Origin: Thermodesulfovibrio sp. 3462-1 | GTDB taxonomy: Bacteria > Nitrospirota > Thermodesulfovibrionia > Thermodesulfovibrionales > Thermodesulfovibrionaceae | Length of the DNA: 64,000 nucleotides | Direction of reading: 5' to 3' | Assembly (NCBI RefSeq): GCF_040451425.1 | Contig: NZ_CP144374.1 | Span: 1,466,501-1,530,500 of the forward strand | In this document: positions 26,353 through 37,187 of the stretch, in pieces | Layout: every line of letters begins with the position of its first letter | Position numbering within the stretch: position 1 is the stretch's first letter | Notes under the pieces: model-generated | Told to the model about the DNA's origin: nothing | Seen by the model: the letters and a program-made list of their open reading frames with translations, nothing else | The model's database searches: none | Position numbers and translations under genes: made by a program

Positions 26353-27650
26353 GTAAGCTCTCCAAGTCTTCTATGCAATGTTTTCTCACCAAGATACTCT
26401 TTCAGTTCACCTATTAAATAAGTTGAGCCTGTGCAAAGAAGGAACTTATGGTTATTTTTACATATGGAAAGCCCCTTTTTAAAAGCTTCTGTCGGGTTAG
26501 GCACAAAGAAATCAATCATTGAAGTACAATTTTGATTTAATTCTTCATATGTGATAGCTCTTTCATAGTGAGGCACTGTAAAGATTATTTTATGAGCATA
26601 AGTTTTAAAACAATCAATAAATCCTGATACATCTTTATCTCGCATCATCCCAAAAACTATCACAGGTCTTTCATCTGTAAGAGCTTTTAGTGATTTTACT
26701 AAAGCCTCCGCAGCAGGTGGATTATGGGCTATGTCAAAGATTATAAGAGGTTGCTTTGATACAACTTCAAGTCTTCCCTGTAATCTGACATTTTTAAGTC
26801 CTTCTTTAATAAAATTTTCATTCCATTGAGGATATACGCTCATAAAAGCTTTTAATCCTACAGAGGCATTTTCAAGTTGATGATGTCCTGTAAGAGGTAA
26901 AAATAAGGCTAAAGGCTGAATCTTGAAGCCTGAAGCCTGAAAAACAAAGCTAATTCCATCTAAATCAATTGATTTAAGCTCAGCTGAAAACTCTTTCCCA
27001 TATGTAAAGACTGAACAGCCGAGTTCACTGGCTTTTTTATAAATCTCTTGTTCTGCATAAGGATTTTGCTTTGATGTAACAACAGGAACTCCTTTTTTTA
27101 TAATCCCTGCCTTTTCTCTTGCAATAGAGCTTATATCAGCTCCGAGAAAATCCTGATGATCAAGTCCAATACTGGTAATTACAGAAATAACAGGTGTTAC
27201 CACATTTGTAGCATCAAGCCTTCCTCCCATACCTGTCTCAAGGACTGCGTATTCAATGTTTTTTTCTTTAAAGTAAAGAAAAGCCATTATAGTAACATAT
27301 TCAAAAAAAGTAAGCTCCTCTGCAAAAGGTTTAATTTTTTCAATTAATCTTACAACTTCATCTTCAGAAATTTCTCTATCATTAACAATTATTCTCTCTG
27401 TAAATCTTGTAAGATGCGGAGAAGTGAAAAGTCCTGTATTTAATCCGTGCGTCCTTAAAAGAGTGTAAATTATTTTAGAAACAGAGCCTTTTCCATTTGT
27501 ACCTGCAATATGAATTGATTTAAAACTTTGATGGGGATTGCCAAGCTTTTCCAACACTGAGAAGACTCTTTCAAGACCAAACTTTATGCCATTTGTTCTT
27601 TTTCTATAAAGTTCGTTTATCAATTCTTTATATTTCTTTGTCTCTGTCAT
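26349..27650 (-). CDS. folC: Bifunctional folylpolyglutamate synthase/dihydrofolate synthase
   Basis: This 433-residue Mur-ligase-family enzyme adds glutamate to folates and forms dihydrofolate. It contains the P-loop AGTNGKGSVSKI (about 48-59), TSPHLTRFTERI, ETGMGGRLDATNV, DHQDFLG and the C-terminal DIAHNPPAA. Together with trpB, trpA and accD upstream it forms the trpB-trpA-accD-folC order that is common in Proteobacteria. It overlaps accD by 4 bases. Confidence 0.95.
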   Translation of the reverse strand: MTETKKYKELINELYRKRTNGIKFGLERVFSVLEKLGNPHQSFKSIHIAGTNGKGSVSKIIYTLLRTHGLNTGLFTSPHLTRFTERIIVNDREISEDEVVRLIEKIKPFAEELTFFEYVTIMAFLYFKEKNIEYAVLETGMGGRLDATNVVTPVISVITSIGLDHQDFLGADISSIAREKAGIIKKGVPVVTSKQNPYAEQEIYKKASELGCSVFTYGKEFSAELKSIDLDGISFVFQASGFKIQPLALFLPLTGHHQLENASVGLKAFMSVYPQWNENFIKEGLKNVRLQGRLEVVSKQPLIIFDIAHNPPAAEALVKSLKALTDERPVIVFGMMRDKDVSGFIDCFKTYAHKIIFTVPHYERAITYEELNQNCTSMIDFFVPNPTEAFKKGLSICKNNHKFLLCTGSTYLIGELKEYLGEKTLHRRLGELT

Positions 27651-28543
27651 ACTTCAGAAACACTGTCCTGAGGAAGGTTAGACGAATTATTAAGATTATA
27701 GGAGCTTGATGCTGGCATAATAATTTCAATTAGCTTATAAATAGTACTTTTTAATTCCTTTCTTTCTACAACAATATCAACCATTCCGTGTTCAAGCAAA
27801 AACTCGGCTCTCTGAAATCCTTCGGGAAGTTGCTGTTTTATTGTTTCTTGAATAACCCTCGGTCCTGCAAAGCCTATAAGACTGCGGGGCTCTGCAATGA
27901 TTATGTCACCAAGCATAGCAAAAGATGCAGTTACACCTCCAAAAGTGGGATCAGCTAATACAGAAATATAAAGTATGCCTGCTTCTTTAAGTTTACCTAT
28001 TGCCTGTGCTGTTTTAGCCATCTGCATCAATGAAAACATTCCTTCCTGCATTCTTGCTCCACCAGATGAAGATACGATAATTAAAGGAACTCTTCGCTCC
28101 AATGCTCTCTCAGCAGCTCTTGTTACTTTTTCTCCAACAACTGTTCCCATGCTTCCACCCATGAAGGAAAAATCAAGAACAGCGATTACTACATCTCTTC
28201 CATTGATTTTTGCATCACCATAAATGGCTGCTTCTTTGAGCCCTGTCTTTTTTTCATTTTCAATAAGCCTTCCTTTATATGGCATCGTATCTTTAAAGTC
28301 AAGAGGATCAGGACTTTTAAGTTCAGGGTCTAATTCTATAAAGGTTCCGTTGTCTGTTATAAGGGAAATTCTTTCTTTTGCTGAAATTCTAAAGTGATAC
28401 TGACATTTAGGGCAAACCTTAAAATTGTTCTCAAGCTCTTTGCGATAAATTATTTCTTTACAGTTTTCACATTTTACCCACAATCCTTCAGGAATTTTTA
28501 CCTTTTTCTCTATTTTTGGTTCTTTTCTTTTAAACCATGCCAT
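27647..28543 (-). CDS. accD: Acetyl-CoA carboxylase carboxyltransferase beta subunit
   Basis: This 298-residue protein catalyses carboxyl transfer from biotin to acetyl-CoA, the first step of fatty acid synthesis. The N-terminal zinc ribbon CENC (about 26-29) and CPKC (about 45-48), the crotonase-fold blocks SSSGGARMQEG and PTFGGVTASFAMLGD, and GFAGPRVI are intact. It overlaps trpA by 14 bases, indicating tight coupling. Confidence 0.96.
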   Translation of the reverse strand: MAWFKRKEPKIEKKVKIPEGLWVKCENCKEIIYRKELENNFKVCPKCQYHFRISAKERISLITDNGTFIELDPELKSPDPLDFKDTMPYKGRLIENEKKTGLKEAAIYGDAKINGRDVVIAVLDFSFMGGSMGTVVGEKVTRAAERALERRVPLIIVSSSGGARMQEGMFSLMQMAKTAQAIGKLKEAGILYISVLADPTFGGVTASFAMLGDIIIAEPRSLIGFAGPRVIQETIKQQLPEGFQRAEFLLEHGMVDIVVERKELKSTIYKLIEIIMPASSSYNLNNSSNLPQDSVSEV

Positions 28544-29318
28544 TTATTGCCTCTCTGAGTGATTTAATAAAATCATAAGCCTTTTCAGGCACTTCATGAA
28601 AAATCTTTACAATGGCACTTCCCACAATTACTCCATCAGCGAATTGGGCTACATATTTAGCCTGCTGAGGTTCACTGACTCCAAAACCTACGCAAACAGG
28701 TTTTCTAAAACTTTTAACGAAATTTATATGCTCAGTGAAAGTGTTGTCAAGTCTGAGTTCAGTGCCTGTTATGCCTGTTATTGACACATAGTAAACAAAC
28801 CCAGTTGAAGCTTTTACAACTTTTTTAACTCTTTCTGGAGTTGATGTGGGTGCTACGAGGAAAATTGTATCAATACCGTATGCTTTAGCAAAATGTCTAT
28901 AAATTTCCGATTCATCCACTGTAAGGTCAGGGAAAATTACTCCTGACACACTGGCTTTGCTTGCATCCTGAAAAAACTTTTCTATTCCGTATCGGAAAAC
29001 AGGATTTAGATAGGTCATTAAAATTATGGGTGTATCTATGCTCCCCTTGAAATCGTGTAGAAAACTGATTATTTTTCTTAGAGTTACACCAGAGTTTAAT
29101 GCCCGTTCTGCTGCTCTCTGTATTGTTGGTCCGTCAGCAAGAGGATCTGTAAAAGGCACACCAAGTTCAATAAGGTCAGCACCAGCCTCACTTAAAAGCT
29201 TTAGCCTCTTTGCAGTCTCATCAAGGCTGGGATCTCCTGCCATAATGTAGGGTATAAATGCTTTTTTGCCTTGTTTTTTTATATATTCAAGCTTTTTTCT
29301 AACAGCAAACCCATTCAT
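28530..29318 (-). CDS. trpA: Tryptophan synthase alpha chain
   Basis: This 262-residue TIM-barrel enzyme cleaves indole-3-glycerol phosphate. Catalytic Glu ([19 protein letters not shown], about 46-64) and Asp (about 60) are present, along with the phosphate-binding [10 protein letters not shown] and VVGSAIVK. It overlaps trpB by 4 bases. The other trp genes are not in the window. Confidence 0.97.
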   Translation of the reverse strand: MNGFAVRKKLEYIKKQGKKAFIPYIMAGDPSLDETAKRLKLLSEAGADLIELGVPFTDPLADGPTIQRAAERALNSGVTLRKIISFLHDFKGSIDTPIILMTYLNPVFRYGIEKFFQDASKASVSGVIFPDLTVDESEIYRHFAKAYGIDTIFLVAPTSTPERVKKVVKASTGFVYYVSITGITGTELRLDNTFTEHINFVKSFRKPVCVGFGVSEPQQAKYVAQFADGVIVGSAIVKIFHEVPEKAYDFIKSLREAINGMV

Positions 29319-30502
29319 AAAGATATTCCTTTTATCCTCGCTACTTCCTGAACATCCTTGTCTCCTCTTCCAGAGAGGTTTACAATAATTATTGAATCTT
29401 TTGGCATCTCAGGTGCAATCCTTACTGCCCAGGCCACTGCATGGGCAGACTCCAAAGCAGGAATAATTCCTTCGAGTCTGCTTAAAAGCTCAAATGCTTC
29501 TAAAGCTTCATCATCTGTTGCGTATGTATAGTTTACCCTGCCTGTGTCTTTTAGATAGGCATGTTCAGGACCAACAGAGGCATAATCAAGGCCTGCACTT
29601 ACAGAGTGAGTTTCAAGAATATTTCCATCTTCATTTTCAAGAACATAGCTAAGGCAACCCTGAAAAATTCCCTTTGCTCCTCCTGCAAATCTTGCTGCAT
29701 GAAGCCCTGTATCAATACCTTTACCACCTGCTTCAACACCAATCATTTTTACATCTTTATCCCCCAAGAAAGCACTGAAAAGTCCTATGGAGTTACTTCC
29801 ACCTCCAACACAGGCAACTAAAACATCGGGAAGTTTGCCTTCTTTTTGAATTATTTGCCTTTTTGCCTCTCTACCAATAACACTTTGAAAATATCTAACA
29901 AGAAGTGGATAAGGATGAGGACCAAAAACAGTGCCTAAAACATAATGAGTTGTCCGCACATTTGTGGTCCAGTCTCTTAAGGCTTCATTTATGGCATCCT
30001 TTAAGGTTTTTGAACCTGTATCAACTGGAATAACCCTTGCACCAAGAAGATTCATTCTGAAGACATTGAGCTTTTGCCTTCTTATATCCTCAGTTCCCAT
30101 GTATATGTCACAGCTTAGTCCGGCAAGTGCAGCACCTGTTGCAGTAGCTACACCATGTTGCCCTGCTCCTGTTTCAGCAATAATTCTTTGTTTTTTCATT
30201 AATCTTCTTGCAAGCAGTGCCTGCCCAAGAGCATTGTTTATTTTGTGAGCACCTGTATGGGCAAGATCTTCTCTTTTTAGATATATCTTTGCTCCACCAA
30301 GATATTCAGTTAATCTCTTGGCAAAGTAAAGAGGTGTCGGTCGCCCCACATAGTCTTTAAGTAAGGCTTCAAATTCAGCATTAAAATTTTTATCTCTTTT
30401 TGCCCTTTGAAAAGCTCTCTCAAGCTCTTCAAGTGCAGGCATTAAGGTTTCAGGGACGAAGCGGCCTCCATACTCTCCAAAGTATCCTCTTTTTTTACCC
30501 AT
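29315..30502 (-). CDS. trpB: Tryptophan synthase beta chain
   Basis: This 395-residue PLP enzyme joins indole and serine. The Schiff-base Lys lies in [13 protein letters not shown] (about 85-97). GAGQHGVA, the phosphate loop GGGSNSIG and the C-terminal NLSGRGDKD are also seen. It belongs to the TrpB1 type that pairs with TrpA. It is the first gene of the minus-strand run ending at 13209. A TATAAT lies 7 bases before its ATG and there is no Shine-Dalgarno sequence, suggesting a leaderless transcript. Confidence 0.97.
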   Translation of the reverse strand: MGKKRGYFGEYGGRFVPETLMPALEELERAFQRAKRDKNFNAEFEALLKDYVGRPTPLYFAKRLTEYLGGAKIYLKREDLAHTGAHKINNALGQALLARRLMKKQRIIAETGAGQHGVATATGAALAGLSCDIYMGTEDIRRQKLNVFRMNLLGARVIPVDTGSKTLKDAINEALRDWTTNVRTTHYVLGTVFGPHPYPLLVRYFQSVIGREAKRQIIQKEGKLPDVLVACVGGGSNSIGLFSAFLGDKDVKMIGVEAGGKGIDTGLHAARFAGGAKGIFQGCLSYVLENEDGNILETHSVSAGLDYASVGPEHAYLKDTGRVNYTYATDDEALEAFELLSRLEGIIPALESAHAVAWAVRIAPEMPKDSIIIVNLSGRGDKDVQEVARIKGISL

Positions 30503-30641
30503 GAAAAGTATTATAGCATGAAGATTTTAAGTTTTGCATTTGATAACAGGCTTACATAATTTCTTAAAATGCCTTTCTTGAAAGGATTTCTTCCGCTTCC
30601 CTGTCTAACTTTTTCACTCATTGCCCCATGAGGAATTAAAG
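30503..30641 (-). promoter_or_regulatory. Intergenic region with trpB -10 box
   Basis: On the minus strand TATAAT occupies 30510-30515, 7 bases from the trpB ATG, while no convincing -35 is seen (TGCAAA at 30533-30538 is the best). A small inverted repeat CCTTTC-TT-GAAAGG lies at 30572-30585; its loop is too short for a normal terminator. A 36-codon frame (30511-30621) is open across the region but lacks support as a gene. Confidence 0.45.
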
Positions 30642-30983
30642 CTAAATAATAATAACCATTGCTACAGTGTATTTTTTTTCATGAGAGAGGGATACAAAAA
30701 TTTTCCTATTCAATCCTTCTATTTTAACCTCTGGTGAACCATCAGAATTGTTTTTTACTTCAATATGCTTTAAAGTTAAACCTGAAGGTTTTTTCAGTGC
30801 CTTAATCACTGCTTCTTTTACAGCAAAACGAGCTGCAAGATGGCAGAAAGGATTTGAATAACTAAAGCTGTAAGCAATCTCTCCTTCAGTAAAAACTCTA
30901 TCTAAAAATTTTCTTCCAAATCTTTCGTATATTTTTTTTATTCTTTCAACGGAAACAATATCAACACCAATCCCTTCAATCAT
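30642..30983 (-). CDS. acpS: Holo-[acyl-carrier-protein] synthase
   Basis: This 113-residue protein attaches phosphopantetheine to acyl carrier protein. The magnesium and CoA motifs [11 protein letters not shown] (about 4-14) and [13 protein letters not shown] (about 51-63) and the terminal [13 protein letters not shown] are intact. It is slightly shorter than the usual 120-126 residues. It overlaps dgt by 4 bases and is the last gene of the pgpA-led run. Confidence 0.93.
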   Translation of the reverse strand: MIEGIGVDIVSVERIKKIYERFGRKFLDRVFTEGEIAYSFSYSNPFCHLAARFAVKEAVIKALKKPSGLTLKHIEVKNNSDGSPEVKIEGLNRKIFVSLSHEKKYTVAMVIII

Positions 30984-31999
30984 TGGACTGCCCAGCTCTT
31001 GGGTATAAATATTTTTTCAAAGGTATAAAGGGCATATCTGTCTGTCATTCCTGCAATAAAATCACATATCTTTCTGTGAAGTTCCTTTTCTCCAAGACCC
31101 TGAGCATCTATTGCTTGAGGATTTTCAAGGTAATAATTATAAAGACTTTCAAGTATTCTCTTTGCTTTTTTAAATTCCTGAATAACCCGCTCATTGTAAT
31201 AAACTTTTTCAAAAAGAAAATCTCTAAATTCAGAAACCATTTCTTCCATTTCATAAGACATGGAGATTTTTTTATAATCTTCTTTTATAGTGGTAAAAAT
31301 AACATCTCTGACCATCTTATCAATTCTCTTTGAATGTCTATCACCAAAAAATTTTAAAAACTTTTGCGGAATATCATTTTTTTTGATAATTCCAGCTCTC
31401 AGTGCATCATCAATGTCATGGTTCAGATAGGCAATAACATCTCCTACTCTAACGATCTGACCTTCAAGAGTCACTGGCTCGTCACTTAAGATCTTTCCCC
31501 TACCTTTTGAATGTTTAAGTATTCCGTCCCTTACTTCAAATGTAAGATTAAGTCCTTGTCCATTTTTCTCAAGAACATCAACTACTCTCAAACTCTGCTC
31601 ATAATGTTCAAATCCTCCTGGATGAAGTTCTCTGAGGATTGCTTCTCCTGCATGTCCAAAAGGAGTGTGTCCCAGATCATGCCCAAGTGCAATGGCTTCT
31701 GTAAGGTCTTCATTAAGTCTTAAGGCTCTTGCAATTGTTCTGGCAATTTGAGAAACTTCAAGCACATGAGTTAGTCTGGTTCTATAGTGGTCACCCTGAG
31801 GAGAAAAGAAAACCTGAGTTTTATGCTTCAGCCTGCGAAAAGCTTTGCTGTGAATAATTCTGTCTCTGTCACGCTGAAAGGCTGTTCTAATATCATCCTC
31901 TGGTTCAGACTTCAGCCTTCCCTTTGTTTGACAGCTTAAACATGCCCTGGGATGTAGAACACTTTTTTCTATTTCCTCATATTGTTTTCTAAGGTTCAT
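30980..31999 (-). CDS. dgt: dGTPase-like HD-domain triphosphohydrolase
   Basis: This 339-residue member of the dNTP triphosphohydrolase family (type 2) shows the HD-domain residues in [14 protein letters not shown] (His), [18 protein letters not shown] (HD) and a later Asp in [13 protein letters not shown]. The N-terminal [24 protein letters not shown] is diagnostic. It splits dNTPs to nucleoside and triphosphate. Substrate preference cannot be read from sequence. Confidence 0.92.
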   Translation of the reverse strand: MNLRKQYEEIEKSVLHPRACLSCQTKGRLKSEPEDDIRTAFQRDRDRIIHSKAFRRLKHKTQVFFSPQGDHYRTRLTHVLEVSQIARTIARALRLNEDLTEAIALGHDLGHTPFGHAGEAILRELHPGGFEHYEQSLRVVDVLEKNGQGLNLTFEVRDGILKHSKGRGKILSDEPVTLEGQIVRVGDVIAYLNHDIDDALRAGIIKKNDIPQKFLKFFGDRHSKRIDKMVRDVIFTTIKEDYKKISMSYEMEEMVSEFRDFLFEKVYYNERVIQEFKKAKRILESLYNYYLENPQAIDAQGLGEKELHRKICDFIAGMTDRYALYTFEKIFIPKSWAVQ

Positions 32000-32006
32000 A
32001 TAAACA

Positions 32007-33377
32007 TTATTCCATGATTTGTTTTACAGCTTTCACAAGCAATGGAATTTCTCTTTCCTGTAAGGTTCTCGCATCAAAAATAACAAAATCTTCCTTTATT
32101 CTCCCAATAACTGGAGGCTGAGTTTGTCTTAATTTTCCTGAGAATTCATCAGGCTTATCTGTCCTGATAGCAATAACATAGGTTTTAACTCCACTTTCAG
32201 GAAGTGAGCCTCCACCTGGCATTGATACATCTTCTTTGAGCATTGCCTCAATTCCGTGTTTTTTAAACAATTTCAATATCTTAGCTGCTCTTCTTTTAAT
32301 TTTTTCTGGTGGTTCAAGAATCATTCTCAATGTGGGAATTTTTTCAATAGCTTCTTTTTCATCAAGATAAAACATTAAAGTTGCCTCAACAGCTGCAAGC
32401 GTAAGTTTATCAACTCTTAATGCCCTCATAAGAGGATTTTTTGATATTCGTTCGATAAGCGCAGATTTGCCAATTATAAATCCTGCCTGCGCTCCTCCGA
32501 GAAGTTTATCTCCACTGAAAGTAACAATATCAGCTCCTTCATCTACCACTTCCTGAACTGAAGGTTCTCCATAAAAGCCGTATTTTTTTAAATCAATAAA
32601 ACATCCACTGCCAAGATCAACCATTACCGGAATTCCTCTCTGTTTTCCAAGTTCACATAGTTCTTTTACTGAAACTTCTTCGGTAAAGCCGATAATCTTA
32701 AAATTTGATCTGTGCACTTTCAGTAACAGGGCTGTATTTTCATTTATTGCTCTTTCATAATCGCTTAATCTGGTTTTATTTGTTGTTCCCACTTCCCTTA
32801 AGATGGCACCTGATTGAGCCATAACATCCGGAATTCTAAAAGAACCTCCTATTTCAACGAGTTCTCCACGAGAAACGACAACTTCTTTATCTTTAGCAAG
32901 TGTGTTAAGACAAAGGAAAACTGCACCTGCATTATTATTTACAACAACAGCTGATTCTACATTCACAATTTTTCTAACAGCATCAACTATGTGAACATAT
33001 CGTTTGCCTCTCTGCCCTTTTTCTAAATCATACTCAAGATTTGAATAACTTTGCGCAATTTCAACAACATGTTTTATTGCCTCTTCTGGAAGTATTGCTC
33101 TTCCAAGATTTGTATGAATCACAACTCCTGTTGCATTTATAACAGGCTGAAGAGAATACTTTTTATTTAAAGAATTCTTTATCTCTTCAATTATGCTGTC
33201 TTCATCAATCTCTAAAAAATTGTCTTTTAAAACCTTAGCTCTCAAACTATCAAGAACCTTTCTTACTGCTTCCCTGACCAGTGAGTAAGAATATTCTTTA
33301 AAGAGAACTTTTATTTTTTCATTCTTTAGAATTCTGTCAACTGACGGGATCTTTCTTAAAATATCGGGTTTATCCAT
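32007..33377 (-). CDS. selA: L-seryl-tRNA(Sec) selenium transferase
   Basis: This 456-residue PLP enzyme converts Ser-tRNA(Sec) to Sec-tRNA(Sec). Key parts are the N-terminal tRNA-binding segment ([11 protein letters not shown]), [26 protein letters not shown] and the PLP Lys in [13 protein letters not shown] (about 290-302). Its presence implies selenoproteins in this organism. selB, selC and selD are not in the window, and no in-frame UGA in a recognisable selenoprotein was seen here. Confidence 0.95.
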   Translation of the reverse strand: MDKPDILRKIPSVDRILKNEKIKVLFKEYSYSLVREAVRKVLDSLRAKVLKDNFLEIDEDSIIEEIKNSLNKKYSLQPVINATGVVIHTNLGRAILPEEAIKHVVEIAQSYSNLEYDLEKGQRGKRYVHIVDAVRKIVNVESAVVVNNNAGAVFLCLNTLAKDKEVVVSRGELVEIGGSFRIPDVMAQSGAILREVGTTNKTRLSDYERAINENTALLLKVHRSNFKIIGFTEEVSVKELCELGKQRGIPVMVDLGSGCFIDLKKYGFYGEPSVQEVVDEGADIVTFSGDKLLGGAQAGFIIGKSALIERISKNPLMRALRVDKLTLAAVEATLMFYLDEKEAIEKIPTLRMILEPPEKIKRRAAKILKLFKKHGIEAMLKEDVSMPGGGSLPESGVKTYVIAIRTDKPDEFSGKLRQTQPPVIGRIKEDFVIFDARTLQEREIPLLVKAVKQIME

Positions 33378-33390
33378 AATAGATTTTCAA

Positions 33391-33720
33391 TTATTCTTTC
33401 AATTTTTCTTCAATCTTTGTAATCCTTAGATTCATTTCATTTATCAGAGCTTTCATGTTTTCAATCTCATCTTTTGTTGCTAAATTCATCCCCTGAAGTG
33501 TCTTTTGAATCATTTCTTTAAAGTTTTCTTTAAAGCCCTCCTTTGCTTCTTCAGATTTTGAGATGAATTCATTAATTATTTTTGCAGCCTCAGACTCGCT
33601 CATCTTGCCTCTTTTTACAAGGTCATTGAGAAATTCTTTAAGTATTTCCTGCATTCCAAGACAGGCAAAAATCATATTTTTAAACAAATCCTGTAATGCC
33701 ATTTTTTCCTCCTTGTTCAA
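33391..33720 (-). CDS. Small helical protein, phasin/coiled-coil type, unknown function
   Basis: This 109-residue protein consists almost wholly of amphipathic helices, with a C-terminal heptad region (INEMNLRITKIEEKLKE) that probably trimerises. The middle part (LVKRGKMSESEAAKIINEFI) resembles the poly-hydroxyalkanoate granule/phasin-like PhaI family. No polyhydroxyalkanoate genes are nearby. It has an AAGGAGGAAAA ribosome-binding site and lies between alaS and selA. Function not assignable. Confidence 0.65.
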   Translation of the reverse strand: MNKEEKMALQDLFKNMIFACLGMQEILKEFLNDLVKRGKMSESEAAKIINEFISKSEEAKEGFKENFKEMIQKTLQGMNLATKDEIENMKALINEMNLRITKIEEKLKE

Positions 33721-33732
33721 TAGTTCAAGGGT

Positions 33733-36357
33733 TCAATGTTGTTTAATTAATTCATAAAATATTTCTACTGCTTTGTCAATGCTTGCAGCATCAGGACATC
33801 CACCCTGAGCAGAATCAGCCCTTCCCCCACCTTTACCACCAACAGCCTGAGTTATGCTCTTTAAAAGTTTTCCAGCATCATATTTACTTGTAGCATCTTT
33901 TGTAACTGAAAGAATCAGAATCCCCTGCCCATCAGTCTTTGATGCAAGTAAAATTACTGCTGGATGCAGTTTTTCTCTAAGTTTGTCTGAAAGTGCTCTT
34001 AAGGATTTTGTATCAACCCCTTCAAGTTTTACTGCCAGTGCTTTAACTCCGTCTATGTCTCTTGCCTGTTTTACAAATCCGTCAATACTGTGACTTAAGA
34101 GTTTGTCCTTCAAGGCTTCAATTTCCTGTTGCTTTGACTTTAATTCATTAATAAGTCTTTGTATTGCTTTTACAGGTTCTGCTGATTTAAGAATTTGAGA
34201 GATATTTTTTATCTGCTCTCTATATCTGTTAGCATATTCAAGGGCAGAGACTCCTGTGACAGCTTCCAGCCTTCTGATTCCCGAGGCAACAGAGCTTTCT
34301 GAAATAATATAAAAACTTCCTATTTCACCAGTAGATTTACAGTGAGTGCCACCGCAAAGTTCTTTACTGAATCCGAGAATTTTTACAACCCTGACAGTAT
34401 CTTCATATTTATCTTCGAAAAGGGCTATAACCCCCTCATTCAAAGCCTCATTAAGGGATTTTACCTCTACTATGACAGGTAAATTTTCAAGTATTTTTTC
34501 ATTGACAATGCTTTCAATTTCCTGTAACTCAGCGTCACTCAAAGCATCAAAATGGGTAAAATCAAAACGAAGTCTGTCTGGTGCAACAAGGCTTCCAGCC
34601 TGCTTTACATGCTCCCCGAGAACAACTCTTAAGGCAGCGTGAAGAAGATGAGTTGCTGTGTGATTTCTCGCAATTGCCTTTCTTCTTTCTATGTCAATCT
34701 TTGCAAAAACTTTTTCATCCTTTTTTATGCTTCCTTCAATAACTCTTACTTTATGACAGTGAAGTCCTGCTATCTTCTTGGTATCAAAAACCTCTGCCTT
34801 ACCTGAGCCTGAAATTATTATCCCTGTGTCTCCTACCTGTCCACCTGATTCTGCATAAAAGGGCGTTTCATAGAGGAAAACTTCTCCTTCTTCGCCTTTT
34901 TCAAGTATCTTCACAGTCTTTCCATTTTTTATGATGGCATGAATGATTGTTTCTGCTTCATAATCAGTGTAACCCGTAAATTTAAAATCATGATTCCCGC
35001 TTCTTAACTCTTTATATACTTCATCTATTCCGATTTCCTGAGCCTTTGAAGCTGCTCTTGCCCGCTCACGCTGTTTATTCAACTGTCTGTGAAAACCTAT
35101 CTCATCAAGCTCCAAGCAAGAATCTTGTGCCATTTCCTTTATTAAATCAAAAGGCAAACCAAAAGTATCATAGAGTCTGAAGATTTCTTCTCCGGGAAGA
35201 ACCTTTGAACCTGATTTCTTAAGATTTTCAAGAATCTCATCAAAAATCTGCTGTGCCCTTTCAAGGCTTCTAAGAAATCTTTCTTCCTCCACTTTTATGA
35301 TCTTTTCAATTCTTTTTCTTTCAAAAACAATCTCAGGATAAATTGTTCCAAGACTTTCTATAACAGGTTCAACAAATCTATAAAAAGCCACTCTATCATA
35401 CTGAAGTAGCTTAATGTGTCTCAATGCCCTCCTTATAATTCTTCTTAAAACATAACCTCTTCCCTCATTGGAAGGAATGAGTCCTTCAGCTATCAAAAAT
35501 GTGGAAGCTCTTATGTGGTCTGCAATAACTTTTATTGAAACATCAGTTTTCCTTTCCCTACCGTAGCTTACATTTAAAACAGAACAAATTTCAGAAATAA
35601 TTGGCTGAAAAAGGTCTGTATCAAAATTTGTTTTCTTCCCCTGTAGAACTGCTGTAATTCTTTCAAGTCCCATTCCTGTATCAATACTTGGCTTAGGAAG
35701 GGCTGTCAATTTCCCCTCTTCATCTCTGTTGTATTGCATAAAAACAAGATTCCACAACTCAAGAAATCTGTCACAGTCACATCCTACAGAACAGTCAGGC
35801 TTTCCGCATCCAAAATCCTCACCCTGATCAATTATTATCTCAGAGCATGGTCCACATGGACCTGTATCTCCCATCTGCCAGAAGTTATCTTTTTCACCAA
35901 GGCGCACTATTCTTTCAACTGGCATGCCTACTTCTTTCTCCCATATATCTGCAGCTTCATCATCGTCTTTATAGATTGAAACCCAGAGTTTTTCTTTCGG
36001 AAGTCTAAAATGTTCTGTTAAAAGTTGCCATGCGAAAAATATTGCTTCCCTTTTAAAATAATCTCCAAAGGAAAAATTACCAAGCATCTCAAAGAAAGTA
36101 TGATGTCTTGCTGTAAATCCAACATTTTCAAGATCACTGTGTTTTCCACCTGCACGCATACATTTCTGACAGCTGGTGGCTCTACTGTAAGGTCTCTGTT
36201 CTTCACCAAGAAAGACTCTTTTAAACTGAACCATACCTGCATTTGTAAATAACAATGAGGGGTCATCCTTAGGAATGAGTGGAGAACTCTTTACATGTTC
36301 ATGTCCATGGGAAACAAAGTAGTCCAGAAATAGATTCCTTATTTCAAAACTTTGCAT
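33733..36357 (-). CDS. alaS: Alanyl-tRNA synthetase
   Basis: This 874-residue class II synthetase has the catalytic core (GMVQFKRVFLG, ENVGFTARHHTFFEMLGNFSFG split over motifs 1-2), GMGLERI (motif 3), the editing-domain zinc motif NHTATHLLHAAL (about 565-576) with the later Cys/His in ELCGGTHC, and the C-terminal DHHA1 domain with GGKGGGRADSAQGG. All domains are complete. It sits downstream of recA-recX, the same order as in E. coli, but with a small lipoprotein gene between. Confidence 0.97.
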   Translation of the reverse strand: MQSFEIRNLFLDYFVSHGHEHVKSSPLIPKDDPSLLFTNAGMVQFKRVFLGEEQRPYSRATSCQKCMRAGGKHSDLENVGFTARHHTFFEMLGNFSFGDYFKREAIFFAWQLLTEHFRLPKEKLWVSIYKDDDEAADIWEKEVGMPVERIVRLGEKDNFWQMGDTGPCGPCSEIIIDQGEDFGCGKPDCSVGCDCDRFLELWNLVFMQYNRDEEGKLTALPKPSIDTGMGLERITAVLQGKKTNFDTDLFQPIISEICSVLNVSYGRERKTDVSIKVIADHIRASTFLIAEGLIPSNEGRGYVLRRIIRRALRHIKLLQYDRVAFYRFVEPVIESLGTIYPEIVFERKRIEKIIKVEEERFLRSLERAQQIFDEILENLKKSGSKVLPGEEIFRLYDTFGLPFDLIKEMAQDSCLELDEIGFHRQLNKQRERARAASKAQEIGIDEVYKELRSGNHDFKFTGYTDYEAETIIHAIIKNGKTVKILEKGEEGEVFLYETPFYAESGGQVGDTGIIISGSGKAEVFDTKKIAGLHCHKVRVIEGSIKKDEKVFAKIDIERRKAIARNHTATHLLHAALRVVLGEHVKQAGSLVAPDRLRFDFTHFDALSDAELQEIESIVNEKILENLPVIVEVKSLNEALNEGVIALFEDKYEDTVRVVKILGFSKELCGGTHCKSTGEIGSFYIISESSVASGIRRLEAVTGVSALEYANRYREQIKNISQILKSAEPVKAIQRLINELKSKQQEIEALKDKLLSHSIDGFVKQARDIDGVKALAVKLEGVDTKSLRALSDKLREKLHPAVILLASKTDGQGILILSVTKDATSKYDAGKLLKSITQAVGGKGGGRADSAQGGCPDAASIDKAVEIFYELIKQH

Positions 36358-36360
36358 TTA

Positions 36361-36696
36361 CTACTCCTCACCTATTATTCTCTGCTCATTGCTTATTATG
36401 TAGGTGAGCTTGCCATCAACAAAAATAAGCCTTGATTTTAAAAGTCCTAAAGAAGAAGAATAAATCCATTCTTCTCTTTGCTTTCCTTTCTCAGGTGTAA
36501 GAACCCTTACAGAAGAAGGATTCCCCCATGCAAGTCTTACCTGCTCCTTTGTCATCCCAAGTGCTATCTCTCCTTTTGCAATTCTTTCCTGAATCTCTGG
36601 TGGATAATTTTTAATCTCATCATAGGTATATCTAACACCCTGCGAAGCACATCCAAAAATAAATAACGCGATAAACAAAGCAATTAAAACTCTCAT
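36361..36696 (-). CDS. Small lipoprotein, SmpA/OmlA-like
   Basis: This 111-residue protein has signal peptide [16 protein letters not shown] with lipobox IFGC. The mature part contains IALGMTKEQVRLAWGNPSSV, the BamE/SmpA-type pattern (GMTxxqVxxxxGxP), then a beta-rich end (EEWIYSS, RLIFVDGKLTYI). It may be an outer-membrane assembly accessory protein of the BamE type. It overlaps recX by 4 bases and is 3 bases from alaS. Confidence 0.75.
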   Translation of the reverse strand: MRVLIALFIALFIFGCASQGVRYTYDEIKNYPPEIQERIAKGEIALGMTKEQVRLAWGNPSSVRVLTPEKGKQREEWIYSSSLGLLKSRLIFVDGKLTYIISNEQRIIGEE

Positions 36697-37187
36697 TTCA
36701 ACTCCTCCTTTAAATTGTCATTGTCTTGAGACTCTATATCTCCGGGGAATTTTTCATTCAAAAATTTATTTATAGTGTCCCATGAAAATCCTCTTCTGAG
36801 AAGAAATCCTGCTATTTTAGCCATTTTTTTATCCTCTGGATCATTTTTTATTAAATGAATTTTTCTCTGGATAAGTTTCTGAGCAAGGGAAAATTCGTCT
36901 ATTTCCGGAATGCTGTCAAGTAATTCTTTATCAATGCCCCTTCTTGTAAAGTAGTTTTTTAAACCCATATTACCAAGAAATCTGTCTTGTGCAATTTTTT
37001 CTGCTTTCTGGATAAATCTACTGTCATCTATAAATCCATTCTGCTTTAAATAGGCAACCGCATCATCAATATCCATTTGAGAAAATCCTTTTCTGTAAAG
37101 TCTATCTTTTAATTCAGCCTCTGTTCTATCTTTTTTTGTAATTAACCTCAATGCACATTTTAATACTTCATTGTTCCGATTTTTCAC
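36693..37187 (-). CDS. recX: Regulatory protein RecX
   Basis: This 164-residue, all-helical modulator of RecA filaments has three tandem three-helix repeats; [19 protein letters not shown] and [14 protein letters not shown] are the characteristic first-repeat residues. Its ATG lies 20 bases inside recA, so translation is coupled, as in many recA-recX pairs. Confidence 0.9.
   Translation of the reverse strand: MKNRNNEVLKCALRLITKKDRTEAELKDRLYRKGFSQMDIDDAVAYLKQNGFIDDSRFIQKAEKIAQDRFLGNMGLKNYFTRRGIDKELLDSIPEIDEFSLAQKLIQRKIHLIKNDPEDKKMAKIAGFLLRRGFSWDTINKFLNEKFPGDIESQDNDNLKEELK

Noticed and set aside
30511-30621. 36-codon minus-strand frame upstream of trpB
   Set aside because: It ends in the trpB -10 box, has only a weak GGGG upstream, and matches no known family. 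It is left as intergenic sequence.
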